64,000 nucleotides of DNA, from positions 310,001 through 374,000 of the forward strand of contig NZ_VMHN01000001.1 of the NCBI RefSeq assembly GCF_008795955.1, written 5' to 3'. Every line of letters starts with the position of its first letter. Positions within the stretch are counted from its first letter, which is position 1. This document shows positions 1 to 10,746 of this stretch, in pieces. The DNA comes from Marinobacter denitrificans (GTDB lineage: Bacteria > Pseudomonadota > Gammaproteobacteria > Pseudomonadales > Oleiphilaceae). The notes under the pieces are model-generated. The model made no database searches. It worked only from the letters and a program-made list of their open reading frames with translations, and was not told the DNA's origin. The translations under genes and the position numbers were made by a program.

Positions 1-34
1 TTGTAACAGGTAGTACCGCCAGCAACAAAGCCGG

Positions 35-92
35 GCAAAAAACAAACACCCGCGGCCCTCAGGGCCTTTTCGGGCCCGTCGGGAGCGCGGGT
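35..92 (-). terminator. Hairpin and T-tract downstream of hfq
   Basis: Read on the minus strand after the hfq stop, the arms at 92-86 and 54-48 pair over 7 bp (ACCCGCG/CGCGGGT) and enclose a second GC-rich inverted repeat (GGCCCT/AGGGCC). A T-rich stretch follows (complement of 36-46). This fits a Rho-independent terminator or attenuator between hfq and whatever lies to the left, which in related genomes is hflX. The remaining bases 1-117 hold no gene I can support. Confidence 0.5.
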
Positions 93-117
93 GGTAATAC
101 CGGGATTACCGGGTAAA

Positions 118-366
118 TCAGTCCTCAGACTCTTCCCCACCTGGTGCCTGTGGCGGAATGCGAACATTCCTGGCAGGGACCACTGTGGAAATGGCGTGCT
201 TATAGACCATCTGGCTGACAGTGTTTTTCAGCAAAATCACGAACTGGTCAAATGATTCAATCTGGCCCTGAAGCTTGATGCCATTGACCAGAAAGATAGA
301 AACCGGAATGCGTTCCTTGCGTAATGCATTGAGGTAAGGGTCTTGTAGAGAGTGCCCTTTTGACAT
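118..366 (-). CDS. hfq: RNA chaperone Hfq
   Basis: Hfq is the hexameric Sm-like chaperone that pairs small RNAs with mRNAs. The 82-residue protein begins [20 protein letters not shown] and carries the Sm1 region ([20 protein letters not shown]) and the Sm2 YKHAIST signature, followed by a short acidic tail ending GGEESED. I start at 366 because an AGGAGA site lies just upstream and the family begins here; a longer in-frame extension to 435 has no support. It is the last visible gene of the minus-strand nnr-tsaE-amiB-mutL-miaA-hfq run, 40 nt after miaA, and is followed by a terminator-like hairpin. Confidence 0.97.
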   Translation of the reverse strand: MSKGHSLQDPYLNALRKERIPVSIFLVNGIKLQGQIESFDQFVILLKNTVSQMVYKHAISTVVPARNVRIPPQAPGGEESED

Positions 367-406
367 GTGTTTTCTCCTGTTTATAAGTAAAGGCAGATCG
401 TCATAT

Positions 407-1423
407 TCAAGATTTAAATGTGGTGCGAGATTCAATAATTTTCAAGGCAGTGTCCGACATAAGTTTGTCGCCACTGTCCAGCCAGTCCAATCCGGACCAC
501 TTTCGCAACCAGGTCAGCTGGCGCTTGGCGAGCTGCCGGGTAGCGGCAGCCCCTTTTTCCACCATGGTGCTGTAGTCGCAATCACCCGCCAGATGAGACC
601 AGGCTTGTCGATAACCGACACAACGCATGGAGGGCAGGCCGGAATGCAGATCGCCTCTGGCCATCAACGCCCTGACCTCATCAAGAAAACCGGCATCCAG
701 CATTGCCTGAAAACGCAGGTTGATTCTTTCATGGAGTACCCGCCTGTCAGCGGGAGCCATCGCAAGCTGCACCACAGTATACGGAAGAGACGGCGTTTCG
801 TCTGCCTGCCATTGGGTGAAATAGGTGTAATCCTCAACACTTGCGCTGCCCGCATCGTTAATGGCCGTATTGTTGCGTGACTTGTCCTCCCACAGCGAGG
901 AAATCGGACGCCCTGTCAGACGGATTACTTCGAGCGCCCGAATCAGGCGTTGCCGGTTGTTCTGGTGAATCAGTCTCGCTGCTACCGGGTCCCGCTCTTC
1001 CAGTTCACGATGCAGACTCTCCCAGCCATTCTCCAGGGCCTGCTGCTCCAGCGCCCGCCGGATCTCGGCATCAGCGGACGGCAGATCGGACAACCCGTGC
1101 AGCAGAGCCTTGAAGTACATCATGGTGCCACCCACCAGCAGGGGAATTCGGCCCGCTGAGGTGATCTGGGCCATCTCACGCAGCGCATCATGACGAAAGT
1201 CCGCAGCCGAGTACGTCTCTGCAGGATCGCAGATATCGATCAACCGGTGAGGGGCTTGGGCGAGCTCCGCCGGCAAGGGTTTGGCGGTACCGATGTCCAT
1301 GCCACGGTAGATCATGGCCGAATCAACACTGATGATATCGCAGGGCAAGCGACGACAAAGTTCGATGGCCAGGTCGGTCTTGCCGGAGGCCGTGGGCCCC
1401 ATGAGGAATATGGCGGGAGACAT
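407..1423 (-). CDS. miaA: tRNA dimethylallyltransferase MiaA
   Basis: MiaA transfers a dimethylallyl group to N6 of A37 in tRNAs that read UNN codons. The 338-residue protein has the N-terminal P-loop GPTASGKT (residues 9-16), the [16 protein letters not shown] segment typical of the family (prenyl-acceptor tRNA and substrate binding), and the [22 protein letters not shown] region. Length matches the family (about 310-330). It starts 7 nt after mutL ends and lies upstream of hfq, the classic mutL-miaA-hfq order, so translation is probably coupled to mutL. Confidence 0.96.
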   Translation of the reverse strand: MSPAIFLMGPTASGKTDLAIELCRRLPCDIISVDSAMIYRGMDIGTAKPLPAELAQAPHRLIDICDPAETYSAADFRHDALREMAQITSAGRIPLLVGGTMMYFKALLHGLSDLPSADAEIRRALEQQALENGWESLHRELEERDPVAARLIHQNNRQRLIRALEVIRLTGRPISSLWEDKSRNNTAINDAGSASVEDYTYFTQWQADETPSLPYTVVQLAMAPADRRVLHERINLRFQAMLDAGFLDEVRALMARGDLHSGLPSMRCVGYRQAWSHLAGDCDYSTMVEKGAAATRQLAKRQLTWLRKWSGLDWLDSGDKLMSDTALKIIESRTTFKS

Positions 1424-1430
1424 AAAGGCC

Positions 1431-3338
1431 TTAGCGCCCCCGCAGGAACAGCTTGTCCAGCTCTGACAACGTGACCACAGTCCAGGTGGGCCGGCCGTGA
1501 TTGCACTGGCCGCTTCGTTCCGTGGCCTCCATGTCCCGCAGCAGGGCGTTCATTTCGGGAATGGTCAGTTGCCGGTTTGCCCGCACCGAGCCGTGGCAGG
1601 CCATGGTGCCAAGCAGCTCGTGGGTGACGGCTTCGACACGGTCGCTCTCGCCGTTTTCGATCAGGTCCGACAGTACGTCCCGCACCAGTTGTTCGGTATC
1701 GGCACCCCGTAACAGGGCTGGCACCTGCCGCACTGCCAGTGTTTCAGGGCCGATACGCTCCACCCTCAATCCCAGCTGCAAAAGCTCCTCTGCATGGGTT
1801 TCCGCCAGTGCAGCTTCTTTCTGGCTGACGGCCAGAGATACCGGTACCAACAGCGGCTGGCTTTTCAGGTCCTGGGCTTCCAGCGCTCTTTTCATGCGCT
1901 CGTAGGTGATGCGCTCGTGAGCCGCATGCATATCCACCACAATCATGCCCTGGCGGCCCTGGGCGAGAATATAAATACCATGCAACTGAGCAATGGCGTA
2001 ACCCAGCGGCGGCTCATCGCCACTGCTCTGGGGCGGCGTCGGCGACGCTACCGCCACCTCGCCGGCATCAGCCATGGCAGGCTGGCGATCGACACCGCCC
2101 CCCTGGTTCAGGGACTGATAGAACGCCATCTGGTCACGGGCCTGCCATTCAAGCTGCGGTGACCGCTGGCCGCCGGTAAAGCCACCAACGTCTTGGCCGT
2201 TTGAGCTGGCAAACGGATCGGGAGCCGGCTGGGGATTTACATCAGACATGGCCACCTGGGTGCCATAGCCACCCGGGCCGCCGGCAGATTCGCGCCCATG
2301 GGACTGGGCGACAGCGCCTCTCAGGTGGTCGTCCGGGCGCACATCCGCCAGGGCTTTATGGAGAGTACGGAAAATAAAATCGTGAACCAGCCGGCCATCC
2401 CGGAAACGCACCTCGTGCTTGGTGGGGTGAACGTTCACATCCACATTGGAGGGATCCACTTCCAGATAGAGCACAAAGGCCGGGTGGCGGTTGTTATAGA
2501 GCACGTCGCGGTAGGCCTGGCGCACGGCGTGGGCCACCAGCCGGTCACGGATCACCCGACCATTGACAAAAAAGTACTGAAGATCCGCCTGGCTACGGGA
2601 AAAGGTGGGCAGCGCCACCCACCCCCAGAGTTTCAGCCCCGTGGCCTCGGCATCAATCACCACCGCATTGTCGATAAACTGTTGGCCACACAGAGAGCCG
2701 ATCCGGCGCTCACGGTCGAGGGGATTTTCCGCCGGGCGCAGGCTCTGGACCACCCGCTGATTGTGGCGGAGTGTGAACCCGGTATCAAAACGGCTCAGGG
2801 CCTGACGTCGGACACATTCGTCGACATGATTGAATTCGGTTTTTTCAGTACGGAGAAATTTGCGGCGGGCCGGCGTATTGAAGAACAGATCCCGGACTTC
2901 CACCGTTGTTCCCACAGGGTGGGCCGCCGGCGAGATGCTGGCGTCCATGTCGCGCCCTTCCACTTCGACCCTGGAGGCAGCTTCCTGGCTCTCTGTGCGC
3001 GAGGTTAATGCAAGCCGGGACACCGAACTGATACTCGCAAGGGCTTCACCCCGGAAACCAAGGGAAGCAACAGCCTCAAGATCATCAAGATTCTCGATCT
3101 TGCTGGTTGCGTGGCGGCTGAGTGCCAGGGGAAGGTCTGACTCGTCGATGCCGCTGCCGTCATCACGAACCCGGATGAGTTTCACACCCCCCTGTTCGAT
3201 CTCGATATCAACCCGCCGGGCACCGGCGTCGAGCGCGTTTTCTACCAGTTCCTTGACGACCGAAGCCGGACGCTCAACCACCTCGCCGGCAGCAATCTGA
3301 TTTGCCAGGCGCGGAGTCAGTAATCGAATGGAGGGCAT
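1431..3338 (-). CDS. mutL: DNA mismatch repair protein MutL (endonuclease-type motif)
   Basis: MutL couples MutS mismatch recognition to strand removal. The 635-residue protein has the N-terminal GHKL ATPase: NQIAAGEV near residue 13, [17 protein letters not shown] and GFRGEAL. A proline/glutamine-rich linker follows, then the dimerisation domain. Residues 469-480 read [12 protein letters not shown], matching the DQHA(X)2E(X)4E endonuclease motif except Q to M. The C-terminus also has ACHGS, CNHGRP and a final FLR, as in endonuclease-proficient MutL proteins such as that of P. aeruginosa. Nicking activity is therefore likely but inferred. It follows amiB by 19 nt in the same operon. Confidence 0.96.
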   Translation of the reverse strand: MPSIRLLTPRLANQIAAGEVVERPASVVKELVENALDAGARRVDIEIEQGGVKLIRVRDDGSGIDESDLPLALSRHATSKIENLDDLEAVASLGFRGEALASISSVSRLALTSRTESQEAASRVEVEGRDMDASISPAAHPVGTTVEVRDLFFNTPARRKFLRTEKTEFNHVDECVRRQALSRFDTGFTLRHNQRVVQSLRPAENPLDRERRIGSLCGQQFIDNAVVIDAEATGLKLWGWVALPTFSRSQADLQYFFVNGRVIRDRLVAHAVRQAYRDVLYNNRHPAFVLYLEVDPSNVDVNVHPTKHEVRFRDGRLVHDFIFRTLHKALADVRPDDHLRGAVAQSHGRESAGGPGGYGTQVAMSDVNPQPAPDPFASSNGQDVGGFTGGQRSPQLEWQARDQMAFYQSLNQGGGVDRQPAMADAGEVAVASPTPPQSSGDEPPLGYAIAQLHGIYILAQGRQGMIVVDMHAAHERITYERMKRALEAQDLKSQPLLVPVSLAVSQKEAALAETHAEELLQLGLRVERIGPETLAVRQVPALLRGADTEQLVRDVLSDLIENGESDRVEAVTHELLGTMACHGSVRANRQLTIPEMNALLRDMEATERSGQCNHGRPTWTVVTLSELDKLFLRGR

Positions 3339-3357
3339 GCTACCGGGACACCTCGTT

Positions 3358-4719
3358 TCAGGATGAGGGAATACGAATGGTTTGCCCTACCATAACACGG
3401 TCATCATTGAGGCCGTTATACTGCATCAGTTCGCTGACGCTTATCTGGTTCTCCTTCGCAAGCCCTGAGAGTGTATCCCCCCGACGGATGCGATACTGAC
3501 TGACACTGCCAGCGCCCTGACTGTTCTGTTTCTGCCACGCCAGCAAGGTGCCTGGTGGCGGTGTCTTCTGGAAATAGTCATCAATTCCTTCGAAAACCGC
3601 CCTCGAGAGTTTCTCTCGATACCAGGCACTGGACAGATTCTGCTCTTCCTTGGGGTTGGAAATAAATCCCGCCTCAACCAGGATCGATGGGATATCCGGC
3701 GACTTCAGCACGGCAAACGCAGCCTGCTCTACTCCCTTCTTGTGGAGCTTGGCCACACTGCCAAGCCTGCCGAGAATTGAGCTGCCGACCCCAAGGCTGG
3801 AATTGATACTGGCCGTCATGGACAGGTCCAGGAGAACACCGGCGAGCATCTCGTCACGACCATCCAGTGAAACCCCACCGGCACCACCGATCAGATCCGA
3901 CCGATTTTCGCTTTTTGCCAGCCAACGGGCAGTTTCACTGGTAGCTCCCCTTTGCGAAAGGGCAAACACCGAGGCACCCCGGGGTTGCGGCGTGCGGAAG
4001 GCATCTGCGTGGACAGAAACGAACAGGTCGGCGTTGTGCTTGCGTGCAAGCAACGTGCGGCTGCGCAAATCGATATAATAGTCACCGTTGCGGGTGAGCT
4101 TGGCGGTATATCCCGGCTTGGCCTCTATCAGGTCTGCCAGAGTCTTGGCCATTTTCAGCACCACGTCTTTCTCGCGCGTTCCCCGCGGGCCGATAGCTCC
4201 GGGATCTTCACCACCGTGGCCGGCGTCAACCACCACGATAACGTCGCGCTTGCCGTTACTGTTCTGGGAAATGGTCGGCTTAGAGGGTTTGCGTGCTTTC
4301 AGCCCGCCCTCATCGATCAGATCCACCACCAGCCTGTGGCCATATTGCTGGTTGGGCTCGAGCTGAAAACTCCGCGGCTTGATATCACTTTCAAGATCCA
4401 GAACTACCCGCAGGTCATTGCCATTACGGGGGGCACTGCGAATCCGGCGAACCGGGCTGCCGGACAGGTCAAGCTTTTCAAAGTCAGCTTTGAGACTGGC
4501 ATTTTTCAGGTCAATCACTAGCCTGGACGGTCCAGAAAGAGCAAAAACCTTGTGATCAATCTTGCCACCTACGTCCAGTACCAGGCGCGTGTGGTCCGGC
4601 GCCGGCCAGATCCGCGCACTCTCAATACTGACCCCCGCCTTCGCCGCCAACGGGACCATTAATGACCACGCCATGACCGCAGCAAGAAACCACCGGGAGA
4701 ATGTTCTTATATTCATCAT
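3358..4719 (-). CDS. amiB: N-acetylmuramoyl-L-alanine amidase AmiB/AmiC-type
   Basis: This periplasmic zinc amidase cleaves the stem peptide from muramic acid during septum splitting. Domains in order: signal peptide (hydrophobic stretch ending near AAKAG), AMIN domain ([21 protein letters not shown] onward), Amidase_3 catalytic domain with zinc and catalytic residues in [18 protein letters not shown] and LVEAGF, and a C-terminal LysM motif ([16 protein letters not shown] onward). The upstream in-frame GTG at 4734 looks less likely than the ATGs at 4719/4716, which have AGGTG 6-9 nt upstream. It lies between tsaE and mutL, as in many gammaproteobacteria. AmiB is assigned by context and the LysM domain. 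Confidence 0.93.
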   Translation of the reverse strand: MMNIRTFSRWFLAAVMAWSLMVPLAAKAGVSIESARIWPAPDHTRLVLDVGGKIDHKVFALSGPSRLVIDLKNASLKADFEKLDLSGSPVRRIRSAPRNGNDLRVVLDLESDIKPRSFQLEPNQQYGHRLVVDLIDEGGLKARKPSKPTISQNSNGKRDVIVVVDAGHGGEDPGAIGPRGTREKDVVLKMAKTLADLIEAKPGYTAKLTRNGDYYIDLRSRTLLARKHNADLFVSVHADAFRTPQPRGASVFALSQRGATSETARWLAKSENRSDLIGGAGGVSLDGRDEMLAGVLLDLSMTASINSSLGVGSSILGRLGSVAKLHKKGVEQAAFAVLKSPDIPSILVEAGFISNPKEEQNLSSAWYREKLSRAVFEGIDDYFQKTPPPGTLLAWQKQNSQGAGSVSQYRIRRGDTLSGLAKENQISVSELMQYNGLNDDRVMVGQTIRIPSS

Positions 4720-4747
4720 TCTGCACACCTGCACTGATCACACACGA

Positions 4748-5254
4748 TTAATATCCCTGGCCCGGGGGCAACTGCTCACTAATCCGGGCCAGCAAACTGC
4801 TGCCACGATTTGTTGATGCTGAAACACGGGCACTGCGCCCGTCACCGTTTTTACCCAGGCTCACCTGCAGATCCGGCTCGGGAAGGATGCCAAGACCACG
4901 TCCGGGCCACTCTATAATGCACAGGTTCCGGGCCTGGAAATAATCACGGATTCCCATGTATTCCAGCTCTTCCGGATCACCAAGCCGGTAAAGATCAAAG
5001 TGATAGGCAGGAGGATCCAGATGTTCATAAGGCTCTACGATCGTATAAGTCGGGCTTTTTACCGCTCCTTCGTGACCAAGACCACGCATGATACCGCGGC
5101 TCAGGGTGGTCTTTCCCATACCAAGATCACCTTCCAGGAACACCACCAGCCCCTGCCCGCTCTCGTTGACGAGCCCGGCCAGAATCCGGCCCAGTTGTTC
5201 CGTATCCTGTTCATCCTTCAGATAAAGCCTGAGCTCTTCCGCCGCGACGTTCAT
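4748..5254 (-). CDS. tsaE: tRNA t6A37 synthesis ATPase TsaE
   Basis: TsaE is the P-loop ATPase that works with TsaB and TsaD to make N6-threonylcarbamoyl-A37 in tRNAs. The 168-residue protein has the Walker A motif GDLGMGKTT (residues 42-50), SPTYTIVEPYE, the YHFDLYRLGDPEELEYMG segment and IIEWPGRG, all diagnostic of the family. Its ATG overlaps the nnr stop by 4 nt, which implies translational coupling. The tail after residue 130 (NGDGRSARVSAS onward) is less conserved. Confidence 0.95.
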   Translation of the reverse strand: MNVAAEELRLYLKDEQDTEQLGRILAGLVNESGQGLVVFLEGDLGMGKTTLSRGIMRGLGHEGAVKSPTYTIVEPYEHLDPPAYHFDLYRLGDPEELEYMGIRDYFQARNLCIIEWPGRGLGILPEPDLQVSLGKNGDGRSARVSASTNRGSSLLARISEQLPPGQGY

Positions 5255-6837
5255 TGCTCTCCGAATTCTCCGGTCGTCCAGTGCTCGCCCTGCCCGCTTG
5301 CTGCGCTCTTTTCCGCCTCCAGCAGAACCTGCGGCAGCGCATCAATCACATCCATGGGCAGTAATCCCATATAGCCCCTGGTTGCCGTCGCCCGGTTTGC
5401 GGCCGCCAGATGAAGAGCAGCAGCTGCCGAAGCAGCGAGATGGCCTTCCCCGAGCTGAGCATACAGGCTGCCAAGTATGCCGGACAGCACATCGCCCATA
5501 CCACCGGTTGCCATGCCGGGATTACTACCGCTTATAATATCCGGCAGCATGCCTTCCGAGGCAACAACCGTCCCGGCCCCCTTAAGCAGGACCACTCCCC
5601 CGAAAAGCTGACGAATCTGCTCTGCAGCGCGGACCCGGTCGTTCTCGATATCAGCCACTTCGCATTCCAGCAGGCGCGCCGCTTCGCCGGGATGCGGAGT
5701 AAGAATATGGTTTTCCGCGGGCTGTGCAACCCGCGATGCCATCAGGTTCAAGGCGTCCGCATCCATCACCCGCGGTTTGCCGCTGGCCACCACCTGCTGC
5801 AACATCTGCTGCCCCCAGGCGCCGTGGCCGATGCCGGGACCACAGACGATCACATCCGCCGCACTGATCAGTGGCGGCAACTCAGACCCGTGAATCAGCC
5901 CCTGAACCATCACTGACGGGCAGCGAGACAGTGCCGGCGCCACGTATTCCGGACGCGTTGCCAGGGTCACCATGCCCGCCCCAGACCTGGACGCGGCCTC
6001 CGCAGCCATCATGCCGGCGCCACCAAACCCGCGGTCGCCAGCCACCACCAACACATGGCCGAACCGCCCTTTATGGGCGACCCGCGGACGCCTGGGCAGC
6101 GACATATGGATACCGGCCCAATCCACCCTTCGGGCCAGCGGGCGCTGTCCGCTTTCGGTCGCCCAGTCGTCCGTATCAAGGGACTCAAACGCAACCCCGC
6201 CGGCATATTCCGGGCCCTGAGCGGTAAACAGACCAGCTTTGAGGCCAATGAATGTCACCGTCGCCGCCGCCCTGACCGCGTCCCCGGCCACGGTTCCGGT
6301 GGTGGCATTCAGCCCTGAGGGCAAGTCAATTGCCAGTACGGGCGCAGCAGCCTCATTGCACTGACCAATCATGGCAGCGAACGGCTCCCGGGGTGCCCCT
6401 GAAACACCGGTACCCAGCATGGCGTCGACTATCAGCCCCGCACCGCCAAAATATTCGTTGATTTCGGGGCCGGCAACATCGGCCAACTCCCTCACATGGA
6501 CTCCGTCCTCGACCGCTTTCTGCCATGCCCTGCGGGCATCGCCAGACAACTTTCCGGTTGGTGCCACTGCAAGACAATCCACATTCAGACCGTGACGAAC
6601 GGCATTGGCCGCCACCAGATAGCCGTCGCCACCATTGTTGCCGGCGCCACACAAAACAAGGATCCGGCCAGGTTCCGGCCAGTATCGCACCAGCCGGCGG
6701 AAGGCACTGGCTGCTGCGGCCTGCATCAACTCGAATCCACCGACTCCTTGCTGATCAATTACATAGCGGTCAATCTCCCGCACCGCATCGGCGGAGTAGA
6801 GGTCTTCTGGTAAACTGTGACCACCGGACAGGGGCAT
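5251..6837 (-). CDS. nnr: Bifunctional NAD(P)HX epimerase / ADP-dependent NAD(P)HX dehydratase
   Basis: This enzyme repairs hydrated NADH and NADPH. The N-terminal YjeF_N (epimerase) domain, about residues 10-220, shows LCGAGNNGGDGYLVA and VDAMLGTGVSG. The C-terminal ribokinase-like dehydratase domain, about 240-510, shows LVVAGDRGFGGAGMMAAEAASRSGAG, GPGIG, ILTPHPGEAARL and the GSNPGMATGGMGDVLSG loop. The 528-residue length fits the fused form. It is the first gene of the minus-strand tsaE-amiB-mutL-miaA-hfq run and is divergent from queG across 119 bp (6838-6956), where any operon promoter must lie; I could not identify boxes there with confidence. Confidence 0.95.
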   Translation of the reverse strand: MPLSGGHSLPEDLYSADAVREIDRYVIDQQGVGGFELMQAAAASAFRRLVRYWPEPGRILVLCGAGNNGGDGYLVAANAVRHGLNVDCLAVAPTGKLSGDARRAWQKAVEDGVHVRELADVAGPEINEYFGGAGLIVDAMLGTGVSGAPREPFAAMIGQCNEAAAPVLAIDLPSGLNATTGTVAGDAVRAAATVTFIGLKAGLFTAQGPEYAGGVAFESLDTDDWATESGQRPLARRVDWAGIHMSLPRRPRVAHKGRFGHVLVVAGDRGFGGAGMMAAEAASRSGAGMVTLATRPEYVAPALSRCPSVMVQGLIHGSELPPLISAADVIVCGPGIGHGAWGQQMLQQVVASGKPRVMDADALNLMASRVAQPAENHILTPHPGEAARLLECEVADIENDRVRAAEQIRQLFGGVVLLKGAGTVVASEGMLPDIISGSNPGMATGGMGDVLSGILGSLYAQLGEGHLAASAAAALHLAAANRATATRGYMGLLPMDVIDALPQVLLEAEKSAASGQGEHWTTGEFGEQ

Positions 6838-6956
6838 GCAAGTCCGCTCCCGTTACAGAATTCGGATTAAGAAAAACGGCCAGATACCTGTAAAGAGTAG
6901 CAAAACAGCGGGAAAGGTCATAACTTAATCAAATTAAACTTCGTTACTGGCATTCA

Positions 6957-8021
6957 ATGACCGACCCAACCGACCATAAACTGGACGATCTACCTCGCCA
7001 GATCCGCGCCTGGGCCCTCGAACTGGGCTTTAGTGACGCCGGCATCACCCTGCCCGACACGGGCGTTCACGGTGAGCGGTTGCAGGTCTGGCTGAACGAA
7101 GGGCATCACGGCGAAATGTCCTACATGGCTGACCATGGCGACAAACGCTATACCCCCACCTCTCTGGTGGAAGGGACCCGGCGGGTGATTTCCGTTCGGC
7201 TGGATTACCTGCCGGCACCGGACAATCCGGGGCAGGTGCTTACTAACCGGGAAAAGGCTTATATAACCCGCTACGCGGTGGGACGCGACTACCACAAACT
7301 GATGCGAAAACGCCTGGCGACCCTGGCAAAACGAATTGACGAAGCGGTCTCAGGCTACGATTACCGGGCTTTCGTGGACAGCGCGCCGGTTCTTGAACGC
7401 GCACTTGCTCAGCGCGCGGGGCTTGGATGGATTGGCAAGAACAATATGCTGATTCACCCTAAAGCCGGCTCGTTTTTCTTTCTGGGGGAAATCTTCACCA
7501 GCGCGCCATTACCCCTCGACGAACCCTTCGAGAAAGAACACTGCGGCACCTGTGCGGCATGCCTGGACGTCTGTCCTACGGACGCATTCGAAGGCCCCCA
7601 CAAACTGGACGCCCGGAAATGCATCAGTTATCTCACCATTGAGCTCAAGGGCAGCATTCCGGAAGAACTGAGATCGAAGATGGGCAACCGTGTGTTTGGT
7701 TGCGACGACTGCCAACTGGTCTGCCCTTGGAACAAGTTCAGCAAGCCCACAGCGGAGAAAGACTTCCAGCCACGCCATGGCCTGGACAACAGCGAGCTGG
7801 CTACCCTGTTCCTGTGGACCGAAGAAGAATTCCTCAAACGCACCGAAGGCTCGGCCATACGCCGGACCGGTTATGAAGGCTGGCTTCGCAACCTGGCGGT
7901 AGGCCTCGGCAACGCACCCTCAACCATTCCAGTAATTGAAGCCCTCAAAGCGCGGGCCGATCACCCATCTGAAATGGTTCGGGAGCACGTCCACTGGGCC
8001 CTGGGCCGACACGGTCTATAA
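6957..8021 (+). CDS. queG: Epoxyqueuosine reductase QueG
   Basis: QueG catalyses the last step of queuosine synthesis in tRNA, reducing epoxyqueuosine with cobalamin and two [4Fe-4S] clusters. The 354-residue protein carries ferredoxin-type motifs at C196-C199-C202-C206 ([11 protein letters not shown]) and C249-C252-C256 ([11 protein letters not shown]), with family signatures [33 protein letters not shown] and the C-terminal HEAT-like region [11 protein letters not shown]. It is divergent from nnr, and its end overlaps the end of convergent orn by 6 bp. Confidence 0.96.
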   Translation: MTDPTDHKLDDLPRQIRAWALELGFSDAGITLPDTGVHGERLQVWLNEGHHGEMSYMADHGDKRYTPTSLVEGTRRVISVRLDYLPAPDNPGQVLTNREKAYITRYAVGRDYHKLMRKRLATLAKRIDEAVSGYDYRAFVDSAPVLERALAQRAGLGWIGKNNMLIHPKAGSFFFLGEIFTSAPLPLDEPFEKEHCGTCAACLDVCPTDAFEGPHKLDARKCISYLTIELKGSIPEELRSKMGNRVFGCDDCQLVCPWNKFSKPTAEKDFQPRHGLDNSELATLFLWTEEEFLKRTEGSAIRRTGYEGWLRNLAVGLGNAPSTIPVIEALKARADHPSEMVREHVHWALGRHGL

Positions 8022-8558
8022 CTGGAAAAAATGCTCGCGGTAGTGACGCAGCTCGTTGATTGAGTCTCGAATATCGTCCAGAGCCAGATGACTGCCCTTC
8101 TTCTTCACCCCGTCCAGCACATCCGGTCGCCAGCGACGGGCCAGCTCTTTAACCGTGCTTACATCCAGATTGCGGTAGTGGAAGAAGGCCTCAAGCTCCG
8201 GCATATACTTCACCAGGAAACGCCGGTCCTGGCCAATACTGTTGCCACACAAAGGGGACTGGCCCGGCTCAAGGTATCGCTGCAGGAACTCCAGGGTTTT
8301 CTGTTCGGCATCAATCTCGCTGAACTTGCTGCCCTTTACCCGCTGGGTCAGTCCGCTTTCGCCATGAGTACGGGTGCACCACTCATCCATATCGCTGAGC
8401 AGTTTGTCGGACTGGTGCACGGCAATCACCGGCCCTTCTTCAATGGTGTTCAATTCCGAATCCGTAACGATGGTCGCTATCTCGATAATGCGCTCTTTCT
8501 CCGGGTCCAGCCCGGTCATCTCCAGGTCAATCCAGACAAGATAGTTGGCTTCTGGCAT
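8016..8558 (-). CDS. orn: Oligoribonuclease
   Basis: Orn is the essential DEDDh 3'-to-5' exonuclease that degrades di- and short oligoribonucleotides, including pGpG from c-di-GMP breakdown. The 180-residue protein starts [21 protein letters not shown]11 and E13 are the first metal ligands. [33 protein letters not shown] holds the second acidic residue and [11 protein letters not shown] the last. It is convergent with queG and divergent from rsgA. Its role in pGpG turnover fits a genome segment that also encodes c-di-GMP proteins (17.5-19.5 and 27.2-28.5 kb), though that link is inference. Confidence 0.97.
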   Translation of the reverse strand: MPEANYLVWIDLEMTGLDPEKERIIEIATIVTDSELNTIEEGPVIAVHQSDKLLSDMDEWCTRTHGESGLTQRVKGSKFSEIDAEQKTLEFLQRYLEPGQSPLCGNSIGQDRRFLVKYMPELEAFFHYRNLDVSTVKELARRWRPDVLDGVKKKGSHLALDDIRDSINELRHYREHFFQL

Positions 8559-8695
8559 TCAGCAGTCTCCAGCGGTTAACTCGTGAGTCAGGCAACGGCC
8601 CCGCCGTTGCTGCACATAGTCTGCCTATTGTGGATGAATCACGTATGATGTTACAGCAATCACCATTCTCCATCAGGAATTAACCAACCCACGAT

Positions 8696-9751
8696 ATGGC
8701 TAAACGTCGACTGAACAAGCAGCAGCAATGGCGCATCAAGAAGGTCCAGCAGGAACGGGCCGCCCGGGCGGCCAGGAAAGAAGAAGCCATTGGCGAAAAG
8801 CTGGATGCCGGCGATCTGGGGCCGGAACAACAGGGACTGGTTATTGCCCACTATGGCCAGCAACTGGACGTGGAAGCTCTTGAGGGAGAAGACACTGGCA
8901 AGGTGTTGCGCTGCTTCGTAAGAGCCAACATAGACAGCCTGGTGACCGGCGACAAGGTGATCTGGCGGCCCGGGAGCGACGGCACCGGAGTGATCGTGGC
9001 CCGTTGCGACCGCAATACCCTGCTGCAACGGCCAGACAACTTCGGCGCGCTCAAACCCGTTGCCGCCAACATTGACTATATAATCCTGGTAATTGCCCCC
9101 GAGCCGGAGCCCCATGACAACCTGATCGACCGCTACCTGGTGGCAGCGGAAAGTACGGATATTCCGGTAATCATACTGCTCAACAAGACCGATCTGATTA
9201 CTGACCAGAACCGGGAGCCCATCGACAACCTGCTGGCACGCTATGAAAAGCTTGGCTACCGCACAGAACGCACATCAGCAAAGACCCTGGAAGGGGAACA
9301 GGCGGTTCGGGTGGAGGATCTGGTGAAAGACCAGACCAGCGTATTCGTGGGCCAGTCGGGTGTTGGCAAGTCGTCTATTATCCAGACACTGCTTCCTGAC
9401 GAGTCGATCCGCGTAGGCGCCGTATCGGAAAGCACCGGCAAGGGCATTCATACCACCACAACCGCGAGGCTTTTCCACCTCATTTGTGGCGGCGACCTGA
9501 TCGACTCACCGGGTATCCGGGAATTCGGTCTGTGGCACATGACTCCGCAGGAGATCGAGTACGGCTTCCGTGAAATTCGCGACCTGATCGGTCACTGCAA
9601 GTTCCGCAACTGCAGCCATATGGGTGACCCCGGCTGCGCCATTGCTCAGGCTGCCGAAGACGGGCGCATCAGTGTGGAGCGAATGAAAAGCTTCAACCGG
9701 ATTTTGCAGGATATGGCAGAACAGCAGTCCCGGGGCCTCAAAGCTGACTGA
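8696..9751 (+). CDS. rsgA: Small ribosomal subunit biogenesis GTPase RsgA
   Basis: RsgA is a circularly permuted GTPase acting in late 30S maturation. The 351-residue protein has a basic N-terminus (KRRLNKQQQWRIKKVQQERAA onward), an OB-fold domain, and the permuted G motifs in the order NKTD (G4), GQSGVGKSS (G1, residues 219-227) and DSPGIREFG (G3). Zinc-finger ligands are C301, C306, H308 and C314 in CKFRNCSHMGDPGC. The ATG at 8696 fits the family start. It converges on motB with only 6 bp between stops. Confidence 0.96.
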   Translation: MAKRRLNKQQQWRIKKVQQERAARAARKEEAIGEKLDAGDLGPEQQGLVIAHYGQQLDVEALEGEDTGKVLRCFVRANIDSLVTGDKVIWRPGSDGTGVIVARCDRNTLLQRPDNFGALKPVAANIDYIILVIAPEPEPHDNLIDRYLVAAESTDIPVIILLNKTDLITDQNREPIDNLLARYEKLGYRTERTSAKTLEGEQAVRVEDLVKDQTSVFVGQSGVGKSSIIQTLLPDESIRVGAVSESTGKGIHTTTTARLFHLICGGDLIDSPGIREFGLWHMTPQEIEYGFREIRDLIGHCKFRNCSHMGDPGCAIAQAAEDGRISVERMKSFNRILQDMAEQQSRGLKAD

Positions 9752-9757
9752 ACTGGC

Positions 9758-10717
9758 CTACCAGTTCAGCTCGCCGGGGGCGGGCTCTTCCCGCTCCTCT
9801 GACCAGGTGCCCTCCTCAAGCCGCTCCATGGCCTCCTGCTGCTCGTCTTCGGAGGGCGCAGTGAGGTCTATCAATGGTTCGTTCGATCTTCCGGCATTAC
9901 TCTGAATACCTTCTGCCGTCTTCTTGTTCATCACGATAATGGAAATGCGGCGGTTAACCGGCGCCTGCGGGTCGTCCTGATCAAACAGCACGGAATCACT
10001 CAGGCCCACTACCCGGCCGATCTGCTGTTGCCTTACACCACCGGCCACCAGTGCTCGGCGAGCCGTGTTGGCGCGATCCGCTGACAGCTCCCAGTTGGTG
10101 TAACCAGGGCGGCCGCTAAAGGGGGTGGAATCGGTATGGCCGGTAATGCTCAGCTTGTTGTTGACGGTGCTCAGGGTTTTGGCCAGCTCGAAAAGGATAT
10201 CCTGGGAATAGTACTTGAGCTCGGCACGACCGCTGTCGAACATCGGGCGCTGGGAGCGGTCGACGATCTGTATCCGCAACCCTTCGCTGGTGATATCGAT
10301 TAACAGCTGATCCTTGAACTCCTGCAAGGTTTCATTCTGCTCTATCCGGTCTTTCAGGTCCTGAAATAACTCCTCCATCTGCTGCTGTTCCAGGGTCTGC
10401 GCCAGCTCTTCAACCACCTGATCTTCAATCTGGATGTCGCTGCGCTCGATATCCTCGCTGCTCTCGTTAATAATAGAGGCGCTGCCCTCAAGGTCCACGG
10501 GGTTCGGAGATCCGCCCTCGGTAAACCCGACTGGGTCCCTGAAATAACCCTCAACCGCAAGCTTCTGTTCCGGGGTTGCAGTGGCGGTCAGCCATAACAC
10601 GAGGAAGAAAGCCATCATGGCGGTAGCAAAATCGGCAAAAGCCACTTTCCATGACCCACCGTGATGCCCGGCGGCAACTACCTTTTTTCGCTTTACAATG
10701 ATTGGCTGGTCTTCCAA
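9758..10717 (-). CDS. motB: Flagellar motor stator protein MotB
   Basis: MotB anchors the proton-driven stator to peptidoglycan. The 319-residue protein has one N-terminal membrane segment containing FADFATAMMAFFLVLWL, where D29 corresponds to the proton-binding aspartate, a charged coiled-coil-like linker (residues about 90-150), and a C-terminal OmpA-like domain with TGHTDSTPFSGRPGYTNWELSADRA. It lies 29 nt after motA in the same direction. The C-terminal tail beyond residue 280 is rich in E, P and S. Confidence 0.95.
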   Translation of the reverse strand: MEDQPIIVKRKKVVAAGHHGGSWKVAFADFATAMMAFFLVLWLTATATPEQKLAVEGYFRDPVGFTEGGSPNPVDLEGSASIINESSEDIERSDIQIEDQVVEELAQTLEQQQMEELFQDLKDRIEQNETLQEFKDQLLIDITSEGLRIQIVDRSQRPMFDSGRAELKYYSQDILFELAKTLSTVNNKLSITGHTDSTPFSGRPGYTNWELSADRANTARRALVAGGVRQQQIGRVVGLSDSVLFDQDDPQAPVNRRISIIVMNKKTAEGIQSNAGRSNEPLIDLTAPSEDEQQEAMERLEEGTWSEEREEPAPGELNW

Positions 10718-10746
10718 GAAACTGCTCCCGACGGCTCTTGCTCAGA

